Shown here piece after piece: positions 8,254-17,803 of a DNA stretch of 64,000 nucleotides; the first letter of the stretch is position 1; each line of letters opens with the position of its first letter. Both the position numbers and the translations under genes were made by a program. The stretch covers positions 1 to 64,000 of the forward strand of contig RXJQ01000011.1 of the NCBI GenBank assembly GCA_003963115.1. The letters are read 5' to 3'. A model generated the notes under the pieces. That model made no database searches. It was not told the DNA's origin and worked only from the letters and a program-made list of their open reading frames with translations. The stretch is from Burkholderiales bacterium (GTDB taxonomy: Bacteria > Pseudomonadota > Gammaproteobacteria > Burkholderiales > Burkholderiaceae_C).

Positions 8254-8703
8254 TCAGAGCGTTTGCGTCGGCTTGCTGGAGGAGATGTTGGTGCCCAGGA
8301 TCTGCTCGATCTTCACGCGCAGCAAGCGGGTCTTGTCATCGCCAGGGAAGCGCACACCCACGCCCTGCGTGCGACCGCCAGAGGCATTGGCAGGCGTGAT
8401 CCAGGCGATCTTGCCGGCCACCGGGTAGCGCTGGTTGTCTTCGGGCAGAGAGAGCAGCAGGTAGATGTCGTCGCCCAGGGTGTATTCACGCGTGGTGGGC
8501 ACGAACAGGCCACCTTCGGTGAAGGCGGGAATGTAGGCGGCGTACAGCGCGCCCTTTTCGCGGAACACCAACTGGATCACGCTGGGGCGAGCCGCTGCGG
8601 AAGCTACCCCGGCCACGCCAGGTGTACCCAAGGCGGCGCCAATCCGGCCAGGCCCGGAGGGGGCGAACGCGGATGGCAGGGCTGTCGTCTGGAACTCACT
8701 CAT
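8254..8703 (-). CDS. pilZ: PilZ domain protein (type IV pilus PilZ-like)
   Basis: 149 residues. A low-complexity N-terminal ~40 residues precede one PilZ barrel (VIQLVFREKGALYAAYIPAFTEGGLFVP ... VAGKIAWITP ... GVGVRF, in pieces). The RxxxR loop and D/N-x-S-x-x-G motif needed for cyclic-di-GMP binding are not seen: the second motif reads A-F-T-E-G-G. This matches the pilus-type PilZ, which binds the pilus ATPase PilB and FimX rather than the nucleotide. The place after holB is the classical position of pilZ. The ATG at 8703 is used; upstream codons lie in sequence without domain content. Confidence 0.85.
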   Translation of the reverse strand: MSEFQTTALPSAFAPSGPGRIGAALGTPGVAGVASAAARPSVIQLVFREKGALYAAYIPAFTEGGLFVPTTREYTLGDDIYLLLSLPEDNQRYPVAGKIAWITPANASGGRTQGVGVRFPGDDKTRLLRVKIEQILGTNISSSKPTQTL

Positions 8704-8818
8704 CGTGGGGAAAGTGTAACGCCTCGGGGTCAGCGCAGGCTGTGAAATTGCCCTCATCCTGGCTCGTGTTTACTTCTGGAAACACCCTGATCCTGATTTG
8801 GCTCCCTGCACCCCGCGA

Positions 8819-9877
8819 TCAGGCGGTCGGGTTGCCCCGGGACTGACGCGGCCGCATCACAGCACGAGCCTGAAGCAGCAAGGCCTCCACCTTGAGGTTC
8901 TGGTTCCAGGGGTGCTCGGCGTGGCGGCTGGTCTTGCTCAGCTCTTGCGCCCAGGTGGTCAGCAGATTCAGATCCGGTGCGGGCGGCAGGCTGGCGACCG
9001 GAAAGAAACGTGGCGCGGCGCCAGCGGCCACACAGGCCAGGTCGTGGCAGACCTTCTGCAAGGTGTCGACCACCAGCGGCAGCGACCATTGCGTCAGGAT
9101 GGTGCCCGACCCATTGAGCAGGTCTTTCGGGATCTGCGGCCAATACCGTGCATCCAGGCCGAGCTGGTGACGGTCACGCGCGGTCAGGGGCTGGCCACCG
9201 GCCGCGTCCAGCAGCACACGGGCATCTGGCAGAGACAAGCCATCGATCTGTGACTGCAACCATTGGCTGGCCACCTCCGGCTGTGGCGTGGGCAGGCGCC
9301 AGGCCTGGCAGCGGCTGCGCACCGTGGGCAGCAGTTGGTCCAGCGCGGCCCCACTGAGCACGAAGCGCACCTGGCCAGGCGGCTCTTCCAGCGTCTTGAG
9401 CAGCGTGTTGGCGGCGATCAGGTTCATGCGCTCGGCCGGATGCAGCAACACCACCTTGGCACGGCCACGCGAGGCGGTCTGCTGCGAAAACTGGACGACG
9501 GCCCGGATGGCATCGACCTTGATCTCCTGGCTGAGCTTCTTGGCTTTGCCCGATGACTTCTCGGCCGTGTCAGCATCGTCTGCAGACGACTGCCAGCCCA
9601 GCGCAGCCTGCAAGGCCTCGGGCAGGACCACGACGAGATCCGGATGCGAGCCCGCGTTGATCAGGTGGCAGCTGGCGCAACGACCACAGGCCGGGGCGGA
9701 CGGCTGGCCTACAGGCATGCTCTCGCACAGCCAGGCACGGGCCAGCTCCAGCGCGAATTCGAATTGCCCGACGCCCTCGGGGCCATGCAGCAGAACGGCA
9801 TGGCTGTTGAGCTGCGCCAGGGCGCTCTCAAGCGCGGGCTGGAGCCAGGGCCACAGGACTGGACGGGTCTCGCTCAC
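8819..9877 (-). CDS. holB: DNA polymerase III subunit delta'
   Basis: 352 residues. It begins at a GTG that overlaps the tmk stop (GTGA). The first part is the clamp-loader AAA+ fold with a degenerate P-loop ([12 protein letters not shown]). Then comes the zinc module [17 protein letters not shown] near residue 75, and an acidic insert before [11 protein letters not shown]. The sensor region [17 protein letters not shown] is followed by the SRC motif (TVRSRCQ). Delta' is the stator of the clamp loader that places the beta clamp on DNA. The gene is fourth-to-last in the mltG-tmk-holB-pilZ run. Confidence 0.9.
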   Translation of the reverse strand: MSETRPVLWPWLQPALESALAQLNSHAVLLHGPEGVGQFEFALELARAWLCESMPVGQPSAPACGRCASCHLINAGSHPDLVVVLPEALQAALGWQSSADDADTAEKSSGKAKKLSQEIKVDAIRAVVQFSQQTASRGRAKVVLLHPAERMNLIAANTLLKTLEEPPGQVRFVLSGAALDQLLPTVRSRCQAWRLPTPQPEVASQWLQSQIDGLSLPDARVLLDAAGGQPLTARDRHQLGLDARYWPQIPKDLLNGSGTILTQWSLPLVVDTLQKVCHDLACVAAGAAPRFFPVASLPPAPDLNLLTTWAQELSKTSRHAEHPWNQNLKVEALLLQARAVMRPRQSRGNPTA

Positions 9878-10497
9878 AGAAGGCCTTTGCTTCTCAGTTC
9901 GGCCTGGATCTGCTCGGCCACCAAGGCAGGCGCTTGATCTGCCTTGATCACCGCAAAGCGGCCAGGCTGGGCGCGTTGGCGGTCCAAGTAGGCGCCGCGC
10001 ACACGCTCGAAGAAGGCACGGTCCATGGCCTCGAAACGATCGGGCTGGCGCGCTGCACTCAGGCGCTCGGCGGCCACGGCCGGGTCCAGATCGAAGAGCA
10101 GGGTCAGGTCGGGCTGCAGGCCTTGCTGCACCCAGCCCTCCAAGGTGCCCAGCACCTGGAGATCGAAGCCGCGCCCGCCGCCTTGATAGGCGAAGGTGGC
10201 ATCGGTGAAGCGGTCGCACAGCACCCAGGCACCCCGTGCCAGAGCGGGCTCGATCACGGCCTTGATGTGGTCGCGCCGCGCACCGAAGACCAGCAAGGCC
10301 TCGGTCAGCGGGTCCATGGCGTCATGCAGGAACAGCGCCCGGAGCTTCTCGGCCAGGGGCGTGCCACCCGGTTCACGCGTACGGACGACCTCATGGCCCG
10401 CCTGCTTCCAGGCCTGCTCCAGCGCATCCATGTGGGTGGTCTTGCCGGCGCCGTCGATGCCCTCGAAGGTGATGAATCGACCCTTGTTGATGCTCAT
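9874..10497 (-). CDS. tmk: Thymidylate kinase
   Basis: 207 residues, the usual length. The N-terminal P-loop is [12 protein letters not shown], followed by the DR(E) substrate region [14 protein letters not shown], then [18 protein letters not shown] (catalytic Arg and lid) and the DP motif [13 protein letters not shown]. It phosphorylates dTMP to dTDP for DNA synthesis in the cytosol. The start overlaps the mltG stop (ATGA) and the stop overlaps the holB start, so the three are translationally coupled. Confidence 0.95.
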   Translation of the reverse strand: MSINKGRFITFEGIDGAGKTTHMDALEQAWKQAGHEVVRTREPGGTPLAEKLRALFLHDAMDPLTEALLVFGARRDHIKAVIEPALARGAWVLCDRFTDATFAYQGGGRGFDLQVLGTLEGWVQQGLQPDLTLLFDLDPAVAAERLSAARQPDRFEAMDRAFFERVRGAYLDRQRAQPGRFAVIKADQAPALVAEQIQAELRSKGLL

Positions 10498-11615
10498 GGA
10501 CTCTTTCCGGGGTTGCGTTGCGAGCGCTGGTACTGGTTGACGGCCCGATTATGCTCAGTGAGTGTGGCGCTGAAGGCACTGCTGCCGTCGCCCCTGGCCA
10601 CGAAATACAGGGCCTTGGTGTCGGCTGGCCGCACCGCCGCCAGCAGTGCGGCCTTGCCCGGCATGGCAATCGGCGTGGGCGGCAAGCCGGCGCGGGTGTA
10701 GGTGTTGTAGGGCGTGTCGGTCTGCAGGTGGATCTTGCGCAGGTTGCCGTCGAACTGGTCGCCCAGGCCGTAGATCACCGAAGGGTCCGTCTGCAAGGGC
10801 ATGCCGATGCGCAGGCGGTTGTGGAACACCCCGGAGATCATCGCGCGGTCCGCCTCGCGACCGGTTTCCTTTTCGACGATGGAGGCCAGCACCAGGGCGT
10901 CTTCAGGCGTTCTGAGCGCGGCATCGGCCTCGCGCTGTGCCCACACGGCGTCCAGGTGCTTTTGCATGGCTCGCAGGGCGCGCTTCATCACAGCCAGGTC
11001 GGTGCTGCCTTTGGCGTAGGAGTAGGTGTCTGGGAAGAAATGCCCTTCCGCCGGCACACCGGGCGCGCCCAGCAAGGCCATGATCTGCGCGTCCGGCAAG
11101 CCTGCCGTGCTCGGTTTCAAACCATCGGCCAGAGCCAGTTCGGTCCGAAAACGCTTGAAGGTCCAGCCTTCGATCAGGCGCACCACCGATAGCCGCTCGT
11201 CGCCACGCACCATCATGCGCAGCAGGTCACGTGGGGTGGCACCTTGGCTCAGCTCGTAGCTGCCCGCCTTGATCTGACGAGACTGCCCGGAGAAACGGAA
11301 CCACTGGTAGAGCAGCCACGGCGAGGTCTCCACCCCGGCTTGGACCCATTCCTTGGCGATGTCTCGGGGCGTGCTGCCTGCCTCGACGGACAGCTCGACG
11401 GTGGGGTTGGCAAGACGCAGGGGCTGATTCAGCCACCAGGCCACAGCACCGGCCGCCGCCAGCACCAGGACAGCCAGCAGCACGAACAGGCCGCTCAAGA
11501 CACCGCCCCGTTCGCCAGCACGGCCAAAGCCTTGTTGCCCTGCAAGATGCCGTCTGCGACGGGCCTTTTGCCGCACGACCTCAGTGGGATACACCCGGTG
11601 GAATTTATGAAGCAT
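10494..11615 (-). CDS. mltG: Endolytic murein transglycosylase
   Basis: 373 residues from the ATG at 11615. One N-terminal membrane helix ([23 protein letters not shown]) is followed by a LysM-like region ([17 protein letters not shown] ... IKAGSYEL). The YceG catalytic domain follows with [14 protein letters not shown] and the catalytic glutamate in ASIVEKETG, then [20 protein letters not shown] and [15 protein letters not shown]. MltG cuts nascent glycan strands during elongation. The start is uncertain: only 25 bases separate 11615 from the divergent ygfZ start, and a shorter form starting just before the membrane helix would leave room for promoters. Confidence 0.9.
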   Translation of the reverse strand: MLHKFHRVYPTEVVRQKARRRRHLAGQQGFGRAGERGGVLSGLFVLLAVLVLAAAGAVAWWLNQPLRLANPTVELSVEAGSTPRDIAKEWVQAGVETSPWLLYQWFRFSGQSRQIKAGSYELSQGATPRDLLRMMVRGDERLSVVRLIEGWTFKRFRTELALADGLKPSTAGLPDAQIMALLGAPGVPAEGHFFPDTYSYAKGSTDLAVMKRALRAMQKHLDAVWAQREADAALRTPEDALVLASIVEKETGREADRAMISGVFHNRLRIGMPLQTDPSVIYGLGDQFDGNLRKIHLQTDTPYNTYTRAGLPPTPIAMPGKAALLAAVRPADTKALYFVARGDGSSAFSATLTEHNRAVNQYQRSQRNPGKSP

Positions 11616-11640
11616 GACGGGCGTGATCATAATGAGCCCC

Positions 11641-12609
11641 ATGAGCTCGATCCAACTTCCTGATCCAACTTCGTGGGGCGGCGCCCTGCTTTTGCCGAAT
11701 CTGGGCATCATCCAGGTTGAAGGCGCCGATGCTGCCAGCTTCCTGCATGGGCAGCTTAGCCAAGACGTTGAGAGCCAACAGGCGAGTGAGGCGCGCCTGG
11801 CCGCCTACTGCTCGGCCAAGGGGCGCATGCTGGCCAGCACGCTGAACCTGCGCCCGCAGCCGGAGCAAATTTGGCTGCTGACAGACAGCCAGGTTCTTCC
11901 AGGACTGCTCAAGCGCCTGACCATGTTCGTGCTGCGCTCCAAGGCCAAACTGAGCGACATGAATGGCGCCTTGGCGGTCGTGGGCTTGCTGGGCGCACCG
12001 GCTGCGGCCCAACTGGGTGAAGCCGCCCCGGCTGTGGCGCCCTGGCAGGTGGCACCTCATGGAAGCGGCTGGCTGGTGGGGCTGCCTCAGGTACTGGGAG
12101 CCCAGCGTTGGTACTGGGTGGGCCCGTCGGCTCAAGCCCAGGCCATGGTGGCCGCCTTGCCTGCGGTTGAAAGCGGTGCCTGGAACTGGCTGGAGGTCAT
12201 GAGTGGCATTCCGCGCATCGAACCCGCAACCGTGGAACAGTTCGTGCCCCAGATGGTGAATTTCGAGCTGATTGGCGGCGTGAACTTCAAGAAGGGTTGC
12301 TACCCCGGGCAAGAGGTGGTGGCGCGCAGCCAGTACCGGGGCACCACCAAGCGCCGTGCCTTCATCGTGCATGCCGAGCAGGCCTTGCAGGCCGGACAGG
12401 AAATTTTCAGCACGACAGACCCGGGGCAACCCGCCGGACTGGTGATCAACAGTGCGTCCGTGGGAAGCAGCCACAGCGCCTTGGTCGAGCTGAAGCTGGC
12501 TGCCCAAGGAGCCGACTTGCGTGCGCAATCGGCACAACCGGCAGAAGGCATGAAGCTGCAACTGGCCATGCCGCCCTATGAATTGCCCGCTGCGGACGAG
12601 GCCGCCTGA
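11641..12609 (+). CDS. ygfZ: Folate-binding tRNA-modifying / Fe-S repair protein YgfZ
   Basis: 322 residues, a GcvT-like fold. The signature K-G-C-Y-x-G-Q-E with flanking VNFKK and VVARSQYRG lies near residues 215-235; its cysteine is essential in the family. YgfZ uses tetrahydrofolate and supports certain Fe-S enzymes and MiaB-type tRNA modification. Two in-frame ATGs (11632, 11641) are close; neither has a good ribosome site. It is divergent from mltG. Confidence 0.88.
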   Translation: MSSIQLPDPTSWGGALLLPNLGIIQVEGADAASFLHGQLSQDVESQQASEARLAAYCSAKGRMLASTLNLRPQPEQIWLLTDSQVLPGLLKRLTMFVLRSKAKLSDMNGALAVVGLLGAPAAAQLGEAAPAVAPWQVAPHGSGWLVGLPQVLGAQRWYWVGPSAQAQAMVAALPAVESGAWNWLEVMSGIPRIEPATVEQFVPQMVNFELIGGVNFKKGCYPGQEVVARSQYRGTTKRRAFIVHAEQALQAGQEIFSTTDPGQPAGLVINSASVGSSHSALVELKLAAQGADLRAQSAQPAEGMKLQLAMPPYELPAADEAA

Positions 12610-12741
12610 TTGGTGTCGCTGAAGCCAGCGCCGCTATCGTCAAATCCTTAACGCAACAAGGCCTCGTTTGCGCCGCTTTGTTACCTCGGGTGACGATGTG
12701 GCGTCGCATCATGGGTTAACCTGCCCGCAGATGAGTTTGGA

Positions 12742-13089
12742 ATGTCCGACGTGACCGAGGCGCTCTCCCTGTTTGTGTACTACCGGGTGGCCGCTGCCGA
12801 TCAAGCCCTGGCAAAGGGGGCGATTGAATCGATGCAGCAGCGCCTGCGCGACGAGTACCCAGGCCTGCAGGCCCGCTTGATGCGGCGTGCCGATGGCCAG
12901 GCAGGAGCCCCGCAAGCCACATGGATGGAGGTGTATGAGCATCCTCCCCAGGGCGTGACGCCGGGCTGTCAGAACCGGCTGCATGAGCTTGTGAGTGCCC
13001 TGCCGCTCGCCCTGATCGGCGCCCGTCATGTAGAGACATTCTGCGATTTGTCTGCCGCCCCAGCAGGGGCCATCGATTCTCAGCAGTAA
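12742..13089 (+). CDS. DUF4936 family protein
   Basis: 115 residues with no signal peptide. The pattern LFVYYRVAAADQALAKGAIESMQQRLRDEYPGLQARLMRR, followed by TWMEVYEHP and a C-terminal RHVETFCDL, fits the short DUF4936 family found in betaproteobacteria. The fold resembles a small ferredoxin-like alpha/beta protein; function is unknown. It lies 132 bases after ygfZ and 12 bases before the NRDE gene, so it is probably co-transcribed with the latter. Confidence 0.75.
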   Translation: MSDVTEALSLFVYYRVAAADQALAKGAIESMQQRLRDEYPGLQARLMRRADGQAGAPQATWMEVYEHPPQGVTPGCQNRLHELVSALPLALIGARHVETFCDLSAAPAGAIDSQQ

Positions 13090-13101
13090 AGAGGTTTTGC
13101 G

Positions 13102-14112
13102 ATGTGCCTGGTAGCCATGGCCCTTGATCAGAGCAGCCGTTTTCCCTTCGTGCTCGCGGCCAACCGTGACGAGTTCTATGACCGCGCCTCAACCCGGCTG
13201 GGCTGGTGGGAGCCGGAGGGCGGCGGCCCGGCCATCCTCGGCGGACGAGATCTGACCGCAGGTGGAACCTGGCTGGGGCTCACCGCGCAAGGGCGCCTTG
13301 GCCTGATCACCAACATCCGCAACCCGGGCCATGTCGATCCCAATGCACCGTCGCGCGGCCTGGTTGTGCCGCAATGGCTCAAGGGCGACACCTCTATGCC
13401 CATGCTGTGGCCACGTCTGGCCATCTCGGGTTACAACGGCTTCAACATGCTGGCCCTGGACTTCGCTGAAGGCGAGTGCTTCTGGGTCAACAACCGCAAG
13501 CTGTTCCCCGAGCGCCTGCAACGCGGGATTTTTGGCCTGTCCAATGCCATCTTGAACACGCCCTGGCCCAAGGTGCAGCAGCTCAAGGCCAAGCTCAAGC
13601 AGTCGGTGACCCACGCCGCCGATGCCGAAGAGCTGGCCAACCGCCTGTTCGAAGCCCTGGCCGACCCCACGCCAGCATCTGATGAACAACTGCCTCGCAC
13701 GGGCGTGTCGCTTGAATGGGAGCGGCTGCTGTCTCCCGCCTTCATCAAATCCCCCGACGGCAAGTACGGTACGCGCTGCTCCACCCTCGTGATCACGGAA
13801 CGGGTGCACAAGCGCCTCGTCACCCACGTGCTGGAGCGCACCTTTTCGCCGACATCCAGCATGGCTTTGCTGCGCCGGGTCACGCTCAAGAACTGGCCGC
13901 CCCGGCACACCATGACACCCACGGAAGTGGCCAAGCTGGACGCGACCTTGCCGCCGCCCGAGCTGCGTCAGGAAGAGGCCTTCGAAAGCAGCGCCGTCTC
14001 GGAGGAAGACAACCATGCGCTGCCGCCCGCCTCATCCGAGCCTGCCAAGCGCACTCGGGCGCGCAGCCTGATCAAGGGTGGTGGCCGCGCACGGCCCACG
14101 CTCAAAGTGTGA
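13102..14112 (+). CDS. NRDE (TANGO2-like) family protein
   Basis: 336 residues. It starts M-C-L-V and carries the naming motif A-A-N-R-D-E-F at about residue 19, followed by ILGGRDLTAGGTWLGL and GLITNIRNP, the signature of the NRDE/TANGO2 family. N-terminal Cys2 suggests an Ntn-hydrolase-like fold. Bacterial function is not settled; a role in haem or lipid handling has been proposed for relatives. A Pro/Glu-rich and then basic C-terminal extension of about 60 residues is unusual. AGAGG (about 8 bases upstream) supports the start. Its last 11 bases overlap the convergent gene. Confidence 0.85.
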   Translation: MCLVAMALDQSSRFPFVLAANRDEFYDRASTRLGWWEPEGGGPAILGGRDLTAGGTWLGLTAQGRLGLITNIRNPGHVDPNAPSRGLVVPQWLKGDTSMPMLWPRLAISGYNGFNMLALDFAEGECFWVNNRKLFPERLQRGIFGLSNAILNTPWPKVQQLKAKLKQSVTHAADAEELANRLFEALADPTPASDEQLPRTGVSLEWERLLSPAFIKSPDGKYGTRCSTLVITERVHKRLVTHVLERTFSPTSSMALLRRVTLKNWPPRHTMTPTEVAKLDATLPPPELRQEEAFESSAVSEEDNHALPPASSEPAKRTRARSLIKGGGRARPTLKV

Positions 14113-14965
14113 GTGTCATGCGCTGGTGGGGAATGCCCACCTCGTCAAAGACATCGCCCTCCGGCGTGAAACCATATCGGGCATAGAAAGCCTGGGCGCT
14201 GACCTGCGCATTCAGGCTCAGGTGTTCGACACCCAGCGCACGCGCCTGCGCCATCAAGGCCTGCAGGACCATGGCCCCCAGCCCTACGCCGCGGGCACTG
14301 CGCAGCACGGCCATGCGCCCGATCTTGGCATGGCCTGTCGGCTGACCTCGGTGGATCAGCCGCCCCGTGGCCAGGGGCAGCCCGGCCAGGTTGCCGGCCA
14401 CGGCATGCGCAGCGCCCGCATCGTCATCGTCCCACTCCTCGGACTCGTCGATGGCCTGCTCCTGCACGAACACAGCCAGACGCACCGCACGCGCACCCGC
14501 CATCATCTGGTCCCAGCCGCCACATTGCACCTGGTAGACGGGCCGCTTTTGCGCCTGGGCCTCGATCTGCTCTCGCACCGCCTGCGGCACGGGTGCGGAC
14601 TTGCCTGTCTCAAGGCTCGTGTGCACATACACGCTCTCGCCCGTGACAACAAGACGCCCTTGCGCCCACACAGCCCAGTTCATGGTCAAAGAAGAGTTGC
14701 CGATGCGCTCGCAGCGCACACCGATGTCCAGCCAGTCGTCCAGGCGGGCCGGTGCGTGATATTCCAAGGTGTTGCGCCGCGCATAGATGTCGCCCTGCTG
14801 GTGCTTCACGCCCTCCGGATACGGTAGACCAACCGCACGCCAGTATTCGGAGATGGCGACATCGAGATAGGTCAGGTAATGGCCATTGAAGACGACCTGC
14901 TGGGCGTCGACCTCTATCCAACGGACACGCAGGCGATGCAGGAAGCCGAAGTCTTTTTGTTGCAT
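14102..14965 (-). CDS. Fused YbgC/FadM-type acyl-CoA thioesterase and GNAT acetyltransferase
   Basis: 287 residues in two domains. Residues 1-140 form a hot-dog thioesterase with the YbgC motif (RVRWIEVDAQQVVFNGHYLTYLD in pieces; catalytic Asp near 19), then LEYHAPARLDDWLDIGVR. Residues ~155-287 are an N-acetyltransferase: VFVQEQAIDESEEWDDDD, ATGRLI, then IGRMAVLRSARGVGLGAMVLQALM holding the acetyl-CoA pyrophosphate loop (R-x-x-G-x-G), and FYARYGFTPEGDVFDEVGIPHQRM. This second half is ElaA/YjdJ-like. The ATG at 14965 aligns with usual YbgC starts and has GGGAT upstream. The physical fusion suggests that both act on one acyl or acetyl carrier; substrate unknown. Confidence 0.85.
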   Translation of the reverse strand: MQQKDFGFLHRLRVRWIEVDAQQVVFNGHYLTYLDVAISEYWRAVGLPYPEGVKHQQGDIYARRNTLEYHAPARLDDWLDIGVRCERIGNSSLTMNWAVWAQGRLVVTGESVYVHTSLETGKSAPVPQAVREQIEAQAQKRPVYQVQCGGWDQMMAGARAVRLAVFVQEQAIDESEEWDDDDAGAAHAVAGNLAGLPLATGRLIHRGQPTGHAKIGRMAVLRSARGVGLGAMVLQALMAQARALGVEHLSLNAQVSAQAFYARYGFTPEGDVFDEVGIPHQRMTLTL

Positions 14966-15038
14966 GAGACGGATCCCTTGTGGCAAGTGACCACGACAAG
15001 GTTGTTTTGCAAGCGCCATCATCTCCGATCCGGGCTGC

Positions 15039-15860
15039 TCAAAAGATGCATCGGCTTTGACTTTGCTGGCCACTTGCGCGATGACCAAGCGGCGGTGACT
15101 GCAGAAGAAAATGCTGCAGAAGCTGCAGCACTTCGCCAAACAAGGATTCATCGAGCGCATCGTAGTCGTGGTCTGTATCAATGGGCGCCACGACAATGCT
15201 GGGCGACAGCTTGTAGCGTGCGGCATCTCGCGCGCTGCCGTATTCGTCCCGGTTCCCCTGGATGACGAGAAAGGGCTTGCCGATGGCAGCAAGGCGCGCG
15301 GTCCGATAGGCCTCATCGGGGTTGTCCGGATGCTTGAAGGGATAGCCAAAACAAACCAGTTTCTTGACCGCAGGTTCGTCCGCCAAGCTGGCGGCTTTGA
15401 TACCACCGGCCGAGTGCGAGACGATGAACACTTCTTGCGCGGGCAATTGGCGCATGAACCTGCGCAGGTCTTCTGCGTGGTCCGATACAAGTGGCAGCTT
15501 CTTGAAAATGAAGCCATGCCGTTTGGGATAGCGAATCTTCAGGCAAAGCCTGACGGCCTTTGTTGCCACGGCTGCGGCAACAGGAAGACTGGCGTCCAGC
15601 CGGTCCAGCCAGGCATGGCGAACCCTGGCCAAGGCAGCCTCCCTCAAACTGGCAAGCCATTGCCCGCGGCGCTCATACCAACAGACGGTCAAGCCCATTT
15701 GATGCAATGAAAGCAGCATGGCCTCGATGGAATTGGAGCGCTTGTCGACATTGTTGCGCCCAAGCATGAGAACAACAGGCCCCACATCCAGTGGCCCAAG
15801 GTGCAGGGCAACCAGATCCCCGAAATGGCTGAACCTCAATGGAAGCGAATGCTGGGCCAT
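15039..15860 (-). CDS. Alpha/beta hydrolase family protein
   Basis: 273 residues. The nucleophile elbow reads V-S-H-S-A-G-G, so Ser is present. Later come VIQGNRDEYG (acid) and DTDHDYDALDE (His), the order of an alpha/beta hydrolase triad. An early segment LMLGRNNVDKRSNSIEAMLLSLHQMG looks like the oxyanion region. Substrate is unknown. The ATG at 15860 is chosen over an in-frame one 24 codons upstream because the domain begins directly after it; no strong ribosome site is seen for either. It lies between the fadD terminator and the thioesterase fusion, same strand. Confidence 0.75.
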   Translation of the reverse strand: MAQHSLPLRFSHFGDLVALHLGPLDVGPVVLMLGRNNVDKRSNSIEAMLLSLHQMGLTVCWYERRGQWLASLREAALARVRHAWLDRLDASLPVAAAVATKAVRLCLKIRYPKRHGFIFKKLPLVSDHAEDLRRFMRQLPAQEVFIVSHSAGGIKAASLADEPAVKKLVCFGYPFKHPDNPDEAYRTARLAAIGKPFLVIQGNRDEYGSARDAARYKLSPSIVVAPIDTDHDYDALDESLFGEVLQLLQHFLLQSPPLGHRASGQQSQSRCIF

Positions 15861-15890
15861 GGAAAGATTGTGATGGCCGGAAAGGCGAAA

Positions 15891-15916
15891 AGCCCGCTCG
15901 GTGTGCCGGGCGGGCT
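15891..15916 (-). terminator. Intrinsic terminator after fadD
   Basis: Inverted repeat AGCCCGC / GCGGGCT with inner CCGG pairing. On the minus strand it is followed by TTTTCGCCTTT. It lies 37 bases after the fadD stop. Confidence 0.7.
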
Positions 15917-15952
15917 GATTTTTCACGGCCAAAGCCGTCCGTCAGCGCAATG

Positions 15953-17695
15953 TCAACGCAGTTCGCGGCGCAGGATCTTGCCCACAGGCGTCTTGGGCAG
16001 CTCTTCGTTGCGGAATTCGACGATGCGCGGGATCTTGTAGCCCGTCAGGTACTTGCGGCAGTGCTCGACCACAGCTTCCTTGGTCAGGCCAGGGTTGCGC
16101 GGCACGATGATGACCTTGACGCGCTCGCCAGCGACCTCATCGGGCACGCCCACGGCGGCGCATTCCTTGACGTCGGGGTGCATGGCCACCACGTCTTCGA
16201 TTTCGTTCGGATAGACGTTGAAGCCCGAGACCAGGATCATGTCCTTCTTGCGGTCCACGATCTTCAGGAAGCCCTTCTCGTCCATCACGGCGATGTCGCC
16301 CGTGGCCAGCCAGCCTTCATCGTCGATGACCTTGGCGGTCTCTTCGGGGCGCTGCCAGTAGCCCTTCATGACCTGAGGACCACGCACGCACAACTCGCCT
16401 GGCTCACCGATGTTGGCCCAGGAGCCGTCATCGCGGCGGCAGCGCACTTCGGTCGATGGCACGGGCACGCCGATGGACCCGGTGAAGGTGGGGCCCGGCT
16501 TGCTGATGTCGACCGGTGCCTGCGTCACGATGGGCGAGCACTCGGTCAGGCCGTAGCCTTCCACGATGGCGTTGCCGGTGACTTCCTTCCAGCGCTCGGC
16601 GATGCTGCGTTGCAGGGCCATGCCGCCCGCGATGGACAGCTTGAGCTTGGAGAAATCGCGCTTGCGGAAATCGGGGTCATCCAGGAAGGACGAGTACAGC
16701 GTGTTCACGCAGGTGATGCCGCTGAAGTTCTCGTTCTTGAGGATCATCATCACGCGCTTGGTATCACGCGGGTTGGCGATCAGGATGTTGCGACCGCCCA
16801 GTGCCATGAAGATCAGGCAGTTCACGGTCAGCGAGAAGATGTGATAGAGCGGCAGCGGCGTGACCACGGTTTCGGTGTCGTCCGTGAGCTGCCCTTCGGC
16901 GAAGGCCAGAGCCTGCTGGCAGTTGGTCAGCACGTTGCGGTGGGTCAGCATGGCACCCTTGGCCACGCCGGTGGTGCCACCGGTGTACTGCAGAAAGGCC
17001 AGGTCATCGGGCTTGATGGCAGCAGGCTTGAATTTCACCTTGGCGCCGGCCTTGAGCACGTCGCGGATCCACAGGGCGCCGGGCAGGCTGTACTCGGGCA
17101 CCATCTTCTGGACCTTGCGCAGTGCGAAATTCAGCGCGCGGCCCTTGAGGTTCAGGAAGCCGTCAGACAGCAGATCGCCGATCTGGGTCAGCACGATGCG
17201 CTTGACCTTGGTGCCGGGCAGCGCTTCTTGCAGCGTCTTGGCGAAGGTCTCCATCACGATGATGGTTTCAGCGCCACTGTCCTTGAGCTGGTGGTTCAGT
17301 TCGCGGGCCGTGTAAAGCGGGTTCACGTTGACCACCACGGCACCGATCTTCAGCACCGCGAACAGGCACACCGGGTACTGGAAGGTATTGGGCAGCATGA
17401 TCGACACGCGGTCGCCCTGCTTGATGCCCTGGCTCTGCAACCAGCCTGCAAAGGCGTTCACCAGACGGTCCAGACGGTCATACGACATCTCGGTGCCAAT
17501 GCTCACGAAACCGGGGCGGTTGCGGAACTTGTTGATGCACTCGTCGAAGTACTGGCCCAGCGAGCTGTACTTGTTGACGTCGATATCGTGGACCACACCC
17601 TGCACATAGGACGACAACCAGATGCGGTTGGTCGTGCCGTCGGGGTTGACGATGGACTGAGCGGGCGAAGCCGCCGCTGCGGCAGATTGGGTCAT
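15953..17695 (-). CDS. fadD: Long-chain fatty acid--CoA ligase
   Basis: 580 residues of the ANL superfamily. The AMP-binding loop is YTGGTTGVAKGAMLTHRN near residue 235, followed by GYGLTECSP, then YWQRPEETAKVID and the hinge/motif WLATGDIAVMDEKGFLKIVDRKKDMI. The C-terminal catalytic Lys is in TPVGKILRREL. It activates fatty acids as acyl-CoA at the inner membrane, feeding beta-oxidation. AGGAG six bases before the ATG supports the start. It is the last gene of a co-directional set tetR-fabG-maoC-thiolase-fadD. Confidence 0.93.
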   Translation of the reverse strand: MTQSAAAAASPAQSIVNPDGTTNRIWLSSYVQGVVHDIDVNKYSSLGQYFDECINKFRNRPGFVSIGTEMSYDRLDRLVNAFAGWLQSQGIKQGDRVSIMLPNTFQYPVCLFAVLKIGAVVVNVNPLYTARELNHQLKDSGAETIIVMETFAKTLQEALPGTKVKRIVLTQIGDLLSDGFLNLKGRALNFALRKVQKMVPEYSLPGALWIRDVLKAGAKVKFKPAAIKPDDLAFLQYTGGTTGVAKGAMLTHRNVLTNCQQALAFAEGQLTDDTETVVTPLPLYHIFSLTVNCLIFMALGGRNILIANPRDTKRVMMILKNENFSGITCVNTLYSSFLDDPDFRKRDFSKLKLSIAGGMALQRSIAERWKEVTGNAIVEGYGLTECSPIVTQAPVDISKPGPTFTGSIGVPVPSTEVRCRRDDGSWANIGEPGELCVRGPQVMKGYWQRPEETAKVIDDEGWLATGDIAVMDEKGFLKIVDRKKDMILVSGFNVYPNEIEDVVAMHPDVKECAAVGVPDEVAGERVKVIIVPRNPGLTKEAVVEHCRKYLTGYKIPRIVEFRNEELPKTPVGKILRRELR

Positions 17696-17803
17696 CCGGA
17701 TCTCCTCATGTGCCTGCCTGGAACTGTCGGCAGGATGGGCTTTTTACCCGCACGCTCTTGGGGAAAAGGTGCGGGCTGCCAAGTCAAGTGACGGAGTGTA
17801 TCA

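Noticed and set aside
15839-17791. 650-codon plus-strand frame over fadD
   Set aside because: It is His/Gly/Val-rich and lies fully antisense to a clear acyl-CoA ligase.
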